Assembly (NCBI RefSeq): GCF_029227915.1
Contig: NC_079876.1
Span: 19,406,001-19,470,000, forward strand
Direction of reading: 5' to 3'
From: Hydractinia symbiolongicarpus
Taxonomy: Eukaryota > Cnidaria > Hydrozoa > Anthoathecata > Hydractiniidae
Length of the DNA stretch: 64,000 nt
Both the position numbers and the translations under genes were made by a program. The notes beneath the pieces were generated by a model, which saw only the letters and a list, made by a program, of their open reading frames with translations, made no database searches and was not told the DNA's origin. How positions within the stretch are numbered: the first letter of the stretch is position 1; every line of letters starts with the position of its first letter. Below, piece after piece: positions 12,618-24,749 of the stretch.

Positions 12618-13676
12618 ATTGATTTTAGACCCCTCTAAAGAAACTGTGATGCTTGTGTCTTGAATCAACACTAGTGTTCTGTGCAACCAAAATTTTTATC
12701 TTTTGACCAACAAAAATCTTAAGTCAGTGAACTTTAATCTCAGTTAAATCATCAGTGCTGTGTTCTGCACGAATTTGAATTATACCCGAAACATCTTTAG
12801 GTTGTTGATGAAAGTGTTTTTGTTCTTTATGAATTTTAAAATTTATAAAATACGAATGCTCTAATACTTAAGTTTTATACTGGTCATAGATTGCCGTATC
12901 AAGAGCACGGAAACAATCTTTTGCAAAGACGTGATTTTTTTGACGCACAGCCTTTGCTGTTGTTTGCGACATGAGCGTGGCTATATGTTAAGCAATTACA
13001 CACAATGTTAAAGAATAATAAATCTCAGGTAATTTCCTGATACCCCCAAATTAATGACATCATTGGCAAAAATGCTAACATTTTTTTGACTCAGTTCTTG
13101 CATAATAGCCCCACAATAGAAACAGGGTTACGGAAAGGTTAAGGGTAAAGTTTTAAGGTAAACCAGCGAAAAATTCATTTTTCTTGTATCACTTTTATCC
13201 GTAATGTTTAAGGTTTCGTGTCACAATTTTTTAGCCAATTCCTTAATTAGAATCCCAATCATGTGGCTTTTGTTTATCATTGATAAAACGTTAACTTTAC
13301 ACGCCAATTCAACACCTTGAATATGTAACAACCAATAGTTATGCCTATCATGGAAGTTAATTATCGCAAAATATCATTGAAATGATCATTCTTGAGAAAT
13401 TTCTCGCAAAAACTTTTTTAAAAGAGGACACCCACAGAATTAATTACTCTTCATTTCGTGTTTTTTTTTGACTTGCAAAATGTTCTTTCGCAAAACTTTC
13501 TTCCCTTTAAAGCAAGGTCTTAAATAGGCTTAACGTTATAGCCAGCGTGTTCGTTCAGTTTTTACAAACAGTATGACAGTTAACGCTTCAAATCTTTTCT
13601 TTTTAATTTTATTTTTAAGTAACAAAAAAAAAAAATGTTTCTCTAAACTATTATTATTACTACGTTTGATAAAAAA
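12618..13676. other. Intergenic with degenerate cgcaaaa/ccctttaaag repeat motifs
   Basis: Stretches near 13370-13515, and a similar one at 12040-12135, share the pattern of scattered ttcgcaaaa words followed by a ccccttaaag-like end. They look like copies of one old dispersed repeat. No coding sequence. Confidence 0.35.
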
Positions 13677-16600
13677 TTAAGAAAAGTTCAAAAATCTGAA
13701 AAGTACTTTACAATCAACACGATCAAAAACATTCGACACATCATATGTTATCTTGTCATCCTTGATATCTAATGCGTATGCAATATTTTTTTTGTAATAA
13801 AGGCATTCAGCAACTTCCACCCACTTTTTCACTTTCAAGTAAATAATGGGTCCATCGTTAGAAAACGTAACAAACTCGTCATCCACAATTATGCCGCTCC
13901 CAATCTTCTTACGTTTAAATGCTATTTTGTAGAAACAGCTTTCTGCTTGATGGTACTGCGTGTTAATTTGCATTATGTTTAATAAGGCTTCGAATCTTTT
14001 TTTAGGAGATAAAATACTTTCAAAATATTCTTCCTTTGCGTCAGCAATTAAAATTTTTAATGATTTTCTCACCTCAACTTCAACATTTATCCACATTATA
14101 TCAGTTAGGAAAACTTCCTTCTTCATAACAGACACGCAGTCTATAAAAATACGTTCAATTTCTGCTAAAACAATTTTTGTATCCACTTGAACCAACTTTG
14201 ATCTTAAAGAAGGAAGTTCTTCGTCAAAAATCCAAAATTGATATCGAACTCGTGTACAATGTCTTTGCAACACTGTTCAATTGCGCTGTATCTGCCCGAG
14301 TTTGATGATTCTTTAATCATGAGACCAAGTTTCTCTGCGTGCCAATTTGTTTCATCGACAGTTTTCTTTTTTTCTTGGAATTGCATATTTTCAATTTCTT
14401 TTTTCATCGCGGTAATTTCACCCAAAGTAAGGGATAAATGATGATGTGAAGAATCACGATAATGCTCTGACAAGCTTTTTCTGGGAGACTCAAATTATTT
14501 ATATTTAAGACAGGAAAGAGTGAAGGTAGTTAATATAAAACGTATTTACTACTAAGCATACACTTGTTCTTGCAGACATGCGAACAGCACACAAGAAATA
14601 AAAGAACTATTCCTTACTAGAAGCTACAAAAAGTTAAAATATGTGGCTGAATGTTACTACATATTATATTTTTAAAACCTCTTTGGACCAGTTGTGTGTT
14701 TCAGATGCGGATAAGACGTAGTTATTATTAGGTACCCACACCCATCTGCTACAATACGTAAATGGTTTGAAACAAGAAACTAGATCATACCATAACTTTA
14801 CAGCCAAACGAAGAAAATTCACATACAGTAGGTTCTTCCTGGCAAAAATTGCGGTGATCCCCTACCTATAAAGATGTCGGGTACATTTGGTATAAAGTTA
14901 TAATATAGTACAAAAAACATCATAACTTACCACTTGTCTCTCCATCAAATCGTTTGAGCAGTTGTTTGGACATTTTACAGGGTATCTTCCACATACGCGA
15001 TAATGCAACTATAATCAAGGAAATTTAGGGTAATTTAGTGAAAGCTAATCCGTAAATGATTTACAACCATTGTTAGTTAGATTTTAGTGCGTTCCAGATT
15101 AATGATGAGGTAACAAAACTAGTAGTTAGATCTTTTTTCGTCATTTTTAGCTATGAACTAAGAAGTCTATCGGTCAATGCTCTGCGACCGACAGGCTTTT
15201 GCACATACGTAGGTATGGAATAGAGTGTTTAAAGTTTATTAGCCGCATTCACTAGCACGCCTACACGACGAAATAATTCATGCCGTGGCCCCCAAAGACA
15301 CAAAAAATCAATATGTTAACGAAAGCAACGGTCAGCACATCCCCCCTCCCCCCACAGCATTACACCTGTCAAAAAAGGCTAGGTATAAAAAAGATTAATT
15401 GCGTAAATCTGATGTAGAATTAGCCTATGCAATTTCTTGGAGATTAACTGTCCTGTCTCAACATATTTTACCAGCATTATAACTGAAATAACTTCTAATG
15501 GCAGAGGTTGTAACCTTTTATGTAACGGTTTTTAAAAATTTTTGACTGTAAATTTAATAATCTTGATCTGAAAACAGATGGTTTACAAATCGATAAATGT
15601 GAATATCAATGTGATAGAATCAGCTATCACAGGAACAAATAAAAATTTGACTACATGTGATTGTGCTGGTTCATTCTTTATTTCTGGTCCGCTGTTAAGT
15701 TCATTCTTACTACAAAGCGTTTAACAATTAAGTACGTTTAGTTCTATAACTGCTAGTTAGGTGGCCAAATCAAATATGCGGCGGTGTATTAAAATTATCT
15801 TGTAATTGTTTTCCAGCCATTATTTACATAATTAGTGTTTCTATCAAACGCTATTGTTGTAACAAAAAGCGCTTTTTTATTGCGCATTTTCGCTTGATTT
15901 TCTGACGTAGAAAAAAAAGAAAAGACCACATAACGTTTAAAATGATTTCCCATGGCTCATATAGTTGTTTTGTCCATAGATCCATGCTTTGTCTAATTAT
16001 CATTGTCTGATCATGTAAGGCAAGAAAATTACTTTAGTGGAATGTGTCTACTAGTATCACAATGGTCCTTAATAGAAGCCCAGTAATGGCGAGATGTTAA
16101 CATTCCCATCTGATTGATGGTTTCGATCGAGTTGTACTTGTTGTTGCTTCTTAGATGAAAAACTCCAAAACAAAAGTTTATGTTATTTCTTTAAAATTCT
16201 AAACTTTTAAATGGAAAAGATATTCAAAAATATATTTTCTCTTCCAGGAAACCCACCATGAGTGTTTGTGTAAAACTTGAAACAAAAATTGACGTTGGAG
16301 TTTAAAAGAAAACAACTTGTAATACAAACCCGGCTTCAAGTAAGGTCATATTCTAAGGCGTGAGTGTTGTGAAAATATTTTTTAACGTTATTAATTTCTG
16401 ACTTGATTTCGTAGAAGAAGGATGTTTAATATATTAGGATCATTCTAAAAAACCATATTTTTCATAATAAAAAAGCATTCAACAGAATCTCTTGGCATTT
16501 TGTCAGCAAGGATGTGCCGAAAAAGGGCCTAAATATGACCGCTTCCAATTACTTTTTCCACTGAGGCAGCCTTTGTTTTTGTTTTCATGGTTGATTGAAA

Positions 16601-18370
16601 AAAAAAGTCACATTCTTTATTAACCATAACATTTATTTAAACTGTCAATGGTATATTTTTTTTATTTTTATAAAATAAGAACTAGTTAGTGAATTTCACA
16701 ATTTTTACAATAATACCCAAATAATATACAGCATTCCTAAATACAAATACGAACTTGATACATACCTGGATTTCTGAGCATAAGAATAGTCCTTTGCAAT
16801 ATTGGCATGCTTCCGGCTTGTACGCACATTTCTCCATGTGGTCTGTGAGCTCGCGCCGTTCAAACGTTCTGTCACAATTCTTAAAATCACAACCTACAAT
16901 TTGGAATTGGCATAGCTTTTGCAAATGCTCCTGTAATGAATAAAACCTCCTTGGTCAAACATTTTTAAGTTTTCATAGGTGACTTTATTGAAACATTTTT
17001 TTTCACTTTTTACTTTACGCAACACTCGTGAGCTTGATAGTCTTTTAAGATGGAAACCACTTCTTAAGAATTCCATATTTGTGCAATAAGGGAATGCGAT
17101 GCAAAAGTCAGTTTGAATGCCGCATTTTCAAAGGCCCCTTTTCGAAGCTAACTATGTAATGAATTTCATGACAATAGCAAATTCTGCACTATTGTCTTGT
17201 GGTTTTTAGTCACTCTGTCTGTGTTCAACTTAAAATGAAATTCCACGTTAAGTAAACCAAATTGAACGAAGTGGCAAGTAGCTACAAAGCAGAATTTTTA
17301 TTTGGTTTGCCTTAAAAGTCAAATGGACAGAATTTACTCATCATTTTTGCATATCTTAGTATTATAGATTTAGGTGCAAATGTGCTGCAAAAGGCAAATT
17401 AACGACGTCAGACTTGCCTAATTGCGCTATTCGCTTTTCCCAAAACGAATTTTGGGAGTAGCCCAGAAGGATATTTCATGAAACATTTGAATGTTTTACT
17501 TCCAATGGCATAGGTCCTTTGAGATAGACAGAGTAATTTTTCTTTTTATTGAAAAAAAGATGTTGCCACTCACAATATGAAATTCTTATGGTTTTCCAAA
17601 AATGACAACCTGGAACCCAAACAAAGTTTTACAAATTCTCCCTATCAAATAATTTGTGATAAAAGTTTCAAACGCAATATTGCTGCTGTATATTTCCAAA
17701 CAAATTGAACTGTTTGGTAACCCTTTGGATTAAGGCAGGCAATTATTGGTTATATATATGTTAGGAACGTGTCTACAAACACTATTTTCTAGGTTACCTT
17801 GGCAATAAGCCACGGCTTTTGAATTTCCTAAATTAAACAACTATATATCATACCTCCAAATTACCGAGCTCACCAATCCACTCGCAGCCTTTCTCTAAAT
17901 GTTCACATTTAACTTTCACTGATGAAATGAATGTGTCCATTATCGGGACTGGGTGCACCTGTAAATGCGATATACATGAAGGTGATTTTGTGTATATAGA
18001 ATGTTAAGTAAGCCGTTATTCTATACTCACATTGTTGTTATTTATTAATTTTCGACATGTTGGACAAACAAAATCCAAACCCCTAAAAAAGTCAAGATAA
18101 AGTCATTCCGATACCCTTTGTCTACTGGTTCCAGAATTTCCAACTAAGAAGGAGTTGTTTTTCGTCATAGGACGAAAAATTAACCAATAAAAATCTGCTA
18201 CAATAGTAGTACCTTTCCCTGCTACTTGTCTCTAGATCTTCTAAACAGATCTTGCACATTCCATGACCGCATTGTAGCTGCATAACATTTTTCATTAAGT
18301 TCAGACAGATGACACAATACAGATCTTGTTTCACATCTTCAGCAACTTCAACATTGAACCCTCCAGGCAT
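13677..18370 (-). CDS. RING finger / TRAF-type zinc finger protein (multi-exon)
   Basis: Exons, 5' to 3': 18213-18370, 18031-18082, 17854-17958, 16766-16930, 14931-15008, then a long exon from about 14480 to 13677. The first five join in phase. Residues 19-62 form a complete C3HC4 RING (C19, C22, C34, H36, C39, C42, C59, C62), suggesting E3 ubiquitin-ligase activity. Three TRAF-type zinc fingers follow: C88/C95/H107/C112, C119/C124/H136/C140 and C147/C150/H162/C166, with the start of a fourth (C173, C177). The last exon begins with the H...HHHLSL segment that usually follows TRAF fingers and a Glu/Lys-rich, coiled-coil-like stretch. The C-terminal ~190 residues resemble no MATH (TRAF-C) domain. 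Two frame changes are needed there: one at the splice into the last exon, one near 14250. They are compensating single-base errors or real damage. TRAF-like RING proteins act in cytosolic receptor signalling; the partner is unknown. Confidence 0.85.
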
Positions 18371-19440
18371 ACTGAAATTCTCCCTTTTAGACCGCCAACT
18401 TTAACCGCAATAGAAAATGGATCAAGTTTTTTTTATACTAAAAAAAGGTGAAATGAGGTTTAGGTTTATAAACCTGTTCCTCAGCATTTAGTGTTACACG
18501 ATATAGAGACCTTGTGACAGAATAATTTCACAAAAGCAGCGTCTTGTTTCTGTTTATAGTTAACTGACGTCGTGAACTCATTGGAAAGGCATGTAAAATA
18601 TTAAATAAAATCTGTAATTAAAGATCCTTTTACAGCCTTACAGAGCTTTCATTTTAAAGTTTTGTTATTAAAAGATTTCAGAGAGATAAAGAGGCAATTT
18701 TTTAATTAAAATCACACAGCAGTAACTGTTCACCCTTCCCCACAATTAAAAGAGTACGAATTGAGACTAGTATACACAATAACATTAGCGTGATAAGGTG
18801 AATAACTCATATTCATGTGGTCTTAACTTTCAAGATATCGGTGAATTAGTTGTAAAGCTTGAATTTGTAAAGATGGAGTATCGCCTAAAACTCTTTTTAT
18901 ATCTATCTTATATACACGCGGCAAAAATTGATTACAAAATGTTAGACAAAAGCGACGAGGTGGAAATAATCAAGACAAATAGGCTTACTGACAAAATTAA
19001 AAAATAAATGAGAAACCGACAAAAAAATTGGCGACAAGTCTTAACCACACAAAACTTAGAAAAAACCATATATCTGTTTATTATTAAGCAAATATACTTT
19101 TATCTTTCCCAATAATATTTTTACTTCATTAAATATCCGACATTCTAACCATATCCTCAAAATGGCATTTTCTAAATCGAAGGGAGAATGGCAACTTTGT
19201 TTTTGGTATGCCCATGCGCCTTGAAAAATAATAATATCTCTTCGGTCCCAGACGCCCACTTCTTTTTTCGTAAGGACGCTATGGACACTCTTCGAGGTTT
19301 CAAATAAGCCTATGTGCAACCATTTTGAATATACAGAATGCGGCTGTTATTAAATAAGTTCTTATTTTCTTATTCACTTTGTTCAACCGAAAATAAGAGC
19401 CTTATTGTCTACGTAATCTCTTCAAGACTTAGGACGCTAT
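18371..19440. other. Intergenic
   Basis: No supported gene. Frames at 18798-19007 (+) and 19056-19319 (-) have no recognisable family or splice context. The part after about 19320 may be decayed 3' sequence of the adjacent retroelement. Confidence 0.4.
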
Positions 19441-19467
19441 TCGAGAAATAAAACTTAGTGAGTGGAG

Positions 19468-20673
19468 TCATTTTCGGTATTCTAACTTATTAATACAATC
19501 TAAGATGGAGTTAACTCGTATTTGAGGGATAGTGAAAACATTTCTATGCAAATCTGCTTTAACGCCTAACCAGATTACTTCTTTTTGTGGATTCCAGACA
19601 CTTTTATCGTTGTTAACAACGAATCCGCTTTTAAATAAAGTCTCTTGAACAAAATCCGACTGTTTTAAACATGTTTCGTATGAGCTTGCGACTCCTAAAC
19701 CATAATCAAGGTACACAGAAATACAAATCGCGCTTTTCCTCCAATATTTAACCAGACAACGCATTACTTTTGTAAAAATAAATGGGGCAGAAGTTAAGCC
19801 AAAAGGTAGAACAGTGAATACGAAATGTTTTGTTATCCCTTCAAATTTCCAAGAAAATCCAAGATAAGTTTGATGTTCTTCAAACATATCAATACGGTGA
19901 TAACCTTGCTTCAGATTAAAATGAAACATAAAACTATCCATCTTTAAGTATTCTTCCATGACTCTCCAGTCATCAAATTTTACTTTGTCTTTATATATAT
20001 GCTTATTTACATGTCTTAAATCCAAGATAAGGCGTTTTTTACCATTACCTTGAGTAGAAACGGATAATGGGTTTACCACGTGAGGAGTGAATGCAGTTTC
20101 CCGAATCCTTCCACTCTCAAGCAGTTCTTTTATTGAAGCAGTAACGAATTCTTTTTCCATGAGAGCTGATCTATTATTTTCAAAATGCGCTTTTTCCGGG
20201 GTTGAGAAAAATGGAATTTTATAGCCATGTTTTAGGATATCTATAATTGTTCTGTTCGCTTTTATGGATTCCCAAAAGGGAATTTTGTTTTTTAAATTGC
20301 CTTTTACACTTTCAAATTTATTATTGGATTTTGATTTACATGTTTTAGACGAAATTAAAGGAAATATTAACTTATCTTTAAATGTACTTTTATCTTTTAG
20401 CTTCGGGGCAGTATTTTCGCCAGTGTCCGTTTTTTCCGCAGCTGAAGCAAGCTCCTGTTGGCTTGAAGCTAGTCGCACTGGGGTGAACAACTCGTCTGAA
20501 GTCTGATTCAGCATTCCGAAACTGGATTTTATCTGGAGCTTTGGAGATCGTTGACGATACATCCGAAAACTTTGATTTCCTGGTGCGATTAAATGTGTTT
20601 TGCTTTTCTCTGATGTCACGATTTTCAGGAGCTTTAATTTTTCGCTCGTCTGCGGAGTCGCTAGCCAGGTCAT
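19468..20673 (-). pseudogene. DIRS-type reverse transcriptase, active-site mutated and truncated
   Basis: Conserved blocks appear in order: a KRLILDLRHVNKH block, F-x-x-x-L-K-Q-G-Y-H with a following I-D (motif A region), a V-L-P-F-G-L-T-S-A-P block (motif B), then VYLDYGLG where the catalytic YLDD box belongs, and W-L-G-V near the palm/thumb boundary. The second catalytic aspartate is replaced by tyrosine (codons gat tat), which should abolish polymerase activity. The first ~95 codons overlap gag in another frame and are probably not coding. The frame ends before RNase H. Weak similarity to the continuing protein can be followed past the stop with further breaks. Confidence 0.75.
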
Positions 20674-21073
20674 CTGAGATGTATTCGTCGACGGTACTCC
20701 ACCCTACAATAGATCTGTCAGCAATTTTAATTAATTTGTTCCTTTTTTCATTATTCGAAACTATCTCCTGTAACATTTTTGTAGATCTGTGCTTTGAGCC
20801 TTGTTTTATCAGATCTTCCAACGTCTCAAGGTCACGTCGAATAGATTCATTAAACTCGTATTGTTTTTTGTTCCCCTTAAACTTAAAAGAAAGTTCTGGT
20901 TCCTTTTTGAATTTCTTTGCTAGTTTGTGATTATCCTTTTCAAACTTTGTTTGGATATCTTCAAACCTTTTGTCAAAATAATTTTTAATACTAGAAAGAG
21001 AAAGACTTTCCTGAGCAGATCTGTCTTCTCTCCGTCTTTTCTGACCTCTTGATACACTTTCGCCACTAGACAT
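20390..21073 (-). CDS. Gag-like protein with CCHC zinc knuckle (retroelement)
   Basis: 227 codons. The N-terminal half is highly charged, with a predicted helical Lys/Glu/Phe-rich region. The C-terminus has one zinc knuckle, CFSCGKNGHWRKYC (C-x2-C-x4-H-x4-C), followed by PEAKR and the stop. Zinc knuckles of this type bind the element's RNA in particle assembly. The frame is fully open. It overlaps the reverse-transcriptase frame, whose recognisable part begins just past the knuckle, so expression would need a +1 shift or reinitiation. A probable start is the ATG at 21073. Confidence 0.7.
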   Translation of the reverse strand: MSSGESVSRGQKRRREDRSAQESLSLSSIKNYFDKRFEDIQTKFEKDNHKLAKKFKKEPELSFKFKGNKKQYEFNESIRRDLETLEDLIKQGSKHRSTKMLQEIVSNNEKRNKLIKIADRSIVGWSTVDEYISDDLASDSADERKIKAPENRDIREKQNTFNRTRKSKFSDVSSTISKAPDKIQFRNAESDFRRVVHPSATSFKPTGACFSCGKNGHWRKYCPEAKR

Positions 21074-21110
21074 GATTTCTTCTCTGTGAATCGTCTAACC
21101 CGTACGAATA

Positions 21111-22165
21111 GAATTGACTTGTGAGTAAAAAAGGGTGGGAAAGTTCTATTCAAGCATGCGCTATCAGGCGCATGCGTAACTTGCCTCGATTACTACGAAA
21201 ATAAGTTACATTAATGCGGTAGAAAAAAGCTTTTGCAATTTATTGTCCTTCTTGTCATAAACCTCTTGTTGTCATTTTTATTGAAAAAGCTCGCACAATT
21301 AATTAAAACTTATGAACGAAATGGACAACAACACAACAAAGGTAAATTGCCCGTAAAGCGATTTTCCACGTCAACAGTAATTTAGGATTTGCCAACCTTA
21401 GTCAGGGTGACTATGCCAACCAATATAGCTTTATACCCAGCTATATATAGATATTTTTATTTGACATGTTGCAAACTGTAGGTGTTGGAGAATTTAGTGA
21501 TCAACCCTTTTTTGTGTTAGACGTAATGAAATATGTAGAAATAACCTTCTTTGTGATTTAGTGGGTGGGATGTATTTTGAAATGATTTGATTAACTTTAT
21601 TTTCTTATTAAATTTTCACATTGTCAGAGCAGGTAATTTTAGTAGATTTAGCTTTTTAATGTCACTTATACTGCAGTTGTTTGACACTTCGTGAACAGTT
21701 TTGAGTTTTTATTTTTTTGATGCGCGTGATTAGGTAGTAATATTGAATAGGGCAGATTATAAAATTCACACTGCTGTGCTGTGTGCTTTTTGATGCATGT
21801 TTTTCTGTTGCATGGATTAAAAGAAAAAAAAACAGTAAATTTCTTTCACGGGCATATAGCTAGTTATTACATAATTAATTAAAGACCCAATAGTAAAGTG
21901 GTTAACATGAAAAGCGTACACAATTTCTACATGTTAAATTAAAGTTTTGACGATGGCGTAAAAATGTGTTACCAACTATATCTATTTTATGTAAACAAAT
22001 CGCTGGCTATACAAAATAGCTTTTTAACCCTCTTCGAGAAGAGGAAGATTAAAGTGGATTTTTAATGGCCAAAAAATATTCTGTAGATGACAAAGGTTTA
22101 GTCCAACATTTGTTTTGTCACATACTGTATTTTTAATAAAATACACTGAACGTTATAATTCCAAA
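21111..22165. other. Intergenic, nothing supported
   Basis: A+T-rich, no exon recognised. A gcgcatgcg-containing imperfect palindrome sits at about 21153-21178, just upstream of the retroelement start, and might be part of its leader. Confidence 0.4.
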
Positions 22166-22290
22166 TCCTTGATCATCTGTCTCTACTGGAAATTATGATC
22201 ACTTGCCGTGTTTACTTGTCAATAATGCCGTTCTTTTCAAAAGCACGAGCTCCAGGGCGCAGAGAATGTAACCCAGTCGGTAAAAGTTCG
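22165..22290. repeat. Dispersed repeat, copy 1 (second copy near 43235-43375)
   Basis: Shares the order atctgt...actgga(a)att.tgatca...tgccgtgttta...gatgcc-like ... agctc ... gcgcacagaatg with the segment at 43235-43375, same orientation. The copies are diverged, with indels. Neither contains a convincing gene. Confidence 0.5.
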
Positions 22291-23189
22291 TCCTAAAAAA
22301 TCCGGAGGACGACAGTTTTTGTATCCCCTGGACATCCCCTGTTGGCCGCATGTGCAATACTTAATTCTTGTCCTAAGGTTGTCTTTTGACGACGTCCTGT
22401 GCGTTATTTAATAAGATCTCTGGAGGAAGTTTGTATTGTATAATCTGATGATATTCCTCATGATACTGCCAAGGGACGTCTTCTATGCGGCAAAAATGTA
22501 ATATCACAGGCTGTGAGTAACTAACATCCTCAGGATGTTCATAATAGGACCATAATGTATGAAAGTAAAAAAAGTTGAATTTGAAATAAGCATCTAAAAA
22601 TATTTACAATAAATTTACATAATAAAGAGTATGAATAAATATAGAAATATAATTAGTTCTAACAAATGTTTGAAATCCTAAATTAGATACACATCTGGCT
22701 AAAATAAGGTTCCGGGCGCACAGACATCATAAAAACGTTAGTTAAAAATCTTTATAAATTTTACGAAAAAACCTAAAATACGGTTATTTTGTAACAACTT
22801 AAAAGTTTTGGATTGCAGAAAATCTATATCAAAATTGCGACAATATATATTATATCATTGGAACGTTTTTTACGTTTTACGTTTTTTTCAAAAATTTGTT
22901 GGTGAAATATATCGTAGCATAGGAAACTGAGACACGTAATTTTCCAATTTTAATATCGATGTTGTCAGTGTCGTTGTTGTAACTTTTTATCAACTAGATT
23001 TTGCACCTTGGAAGCTATTCTTTTTTTATTTTGTGTAAGATTTGACATTTGACATTTTGTGTAAGATTTTAAGAACATTTTTTTGTATATGCACTGCTGA
23101 CGTCAGCAAAACATCTAAAGCAACCTATTTTTTCAATGACCTTTTGCCTAAGTGGATTTTTCAACGCACCTTATGGTCTAGTAGTTATA

Positions 23190-23460
23190 TATTGGAAGGA
23201 TTGTTTGTTAGCTGTGCTAAACATTTCTTTGCTGTGTATTCAACGTGAGGCCTTTTATTACCATTATGATAATAACCCTAGGGTTGCCCAACTAAGAAAA
23301 GTGATTTCTGGCAATTGCTAATCACAGATTATTGTAAAAATCTCTGATATAATGTTGGGTAGTTGCGCACTAGACAAGCTTTTATCTGCATTATGTGTTT
23401 TAAACAATTACAAATTGTGATTCGTCTCACTAAAGCAGCTCGCAAGTGAGTAAAATGTTA
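23190..23460 (+). repeat. Segmental duplication block, copy 1 (copy 2 at 49180-49425)
   Basis: From gattgtttgttagctgtgcta onwards this block is matched nearly base for base at 49180-49425, through the shared ttgggtagttgcgca and cagctcgcaagtgagtaaaa words. It is the 5' edge of the large duplicated unit that in both places leads into a copy of the 14-cysteine secreted-protein gene. A reduced version (ctaagaaaagtgat context) also occurs near 60105. Confidence 0.75.
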
Positions 23461-23577
23461 CCATATTCATAATAATAACAATCCCATTATGATATAGTGT
23501 AAATATAATGCTCTTAATAAACTCCTTACAGAAGTTACTGAGTGTGTTTTTAATAAGACATAAAGGTACATGCAAAA

Positions 23578-23890
23578 ACATGTTGTATTTAAAGTCACTC
23601 GGAGAAGTATCTCCAACAAAGAACAGATGCAACAATTGTGATACAATTAAGAAATTATTTAAACCAAAATAATTTTTGATCGTTAAAGCACCTCTTTGAA
23701 TATTGTATAGGACTTAAAACAAATACTAAACCACTACTTTAAAGGCTGTGCAAAAAAAGCGACGAAAAAACGATTTATTCACATTTTTAGGTGGATGTAT
23801 TAGTTAAGGTAAGAAGATGAAGTAAGGATCGATAACGAAATGTCTGCTGGAAGATTGTCAAGTACTCAAAGGCACACAATAATACGCATG
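23578..23890 (+). pseudogene. Decayed relic of the 14-cysteine secreted-protein gene
   Basis: Three collinear stretches match exon 2 of the intact gene at 27309-28052. These are atttaaagtcactcgg plus following bases (23587-23625), ctaaaccactactttaaa (23726-23745), and atgtctgctggaagattgtc plus following bases (23839-23880). The spacing is shortened by deletions and no frame survives. It is the fourth locus of the family in this window. Confidence 0.55.
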
Positions 23891-24175
23891 TGTCTTATTT
23901 GCGCTGGAAAACACATTTTTTACTTCAAACATGTCGCTAAAATTCCGAACTATACTGAAATTTTCCACAAAACTTTCTTCATCAAACATTTTTGGTTTTT
24001 AATGTACTATTATATAATGTTCTTTTATTCTGTTGTTCATGTAAATATTATTACTTTTTACTGCGTCCATATATTTACTGTGCTACAGTCTTTGTTTAAC
24101 TAAAACTTTTTGTAAAAAAGTCAAACTTCGTTACAATGCCGAATATTTAGAGGGTTGAACCTTGAAACAATACTA

Positions 24176-24226
24176 TCGTTTATCATTAGACTATCATTAG
24201 ACTATCATTTATCATTAGAAAACCGT
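24176..24226. repeat. Short tandem repeat of tatcattagac
   Basis: Four imperfect copies of an 11-15-base word (tatcattagac / tatcatttatcattag). A separate 14-base direct duplication, gtatggtggtagag-like, lies at about 24316-24344. Confidence 0.6.
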
Positions 24227-24749
24227 AAATCGTCCTTTGACAGTGGTTTTTAATTTTCGAGAGGCAGATATCAGCCACATCAAGTTTTATGAATTATATT
24301 CCAACACAAGGAGAGTTATGGTGGTAGAGGTATGGTGGTAGAGTATATTTTATACCCCTTCCCCACAGAAACCCGTTTGCTACACACACGCGATACCCCT
24401 GCTTGAACAGGGGTAAAATGTTAAAACATAGAGCGAGCGATTTATTTCCATGAAATTAATTTATTGCACAGAAATTGTGTGATGCGTTTCTTTATGCCAA
24501 ACATTTGACTAATGTGGTCGATCTACAATTATTCAAATATTTATTGATAAAGTAACTGTGCTCTCTATTTTGTCAATTTTTAAGGACATAAATTATTCCG
24601 AACATTTAAAATTCTGGCATTAATTATTGCGGACGTAAGTTATTGCGTTTCTGTCGACCCTTATGTGTCTAAGCGCGTTCCCGATTTAAAGGCTGGAAAT
24701 GGCAATTTAGTGAAGCAGTTCTTTAGGCTGATAGTCAGCTCAATTTTAA

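Larger units (their letters stand above)
19440..21110 (-). mobile_element. Truncated DIRS-like retroelement
   Basis: Two overlapping frames on the minus strand, a gag-like protein then a reverse transcriptase in the +1 frame, have the arrangement and motifs of DIRS/tyrosine-recombinase retrotransposons. The copy stops soon after the reverse-transcriptase palm. No RNase H, methyltransferase or tyrosine recombinase frame was found in 18.4-19.4 kb, and no long terminal repeats are visible. It is therefore a dead, 3'-truncated copy. Confidence 0.75.

Noticed and set aside
19056-19319. Minus-strand 87-codon frame downstream of the DIRS-like polymerase
   Set aside because: Considered as RNase H or recombinase continuation, but no expected motif is present.
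20264-20930. Plus-strand frames of 80 and 129 codons
   Set aside because: Shadows of the gag/reverse-transcriptase genes on the minus strand.
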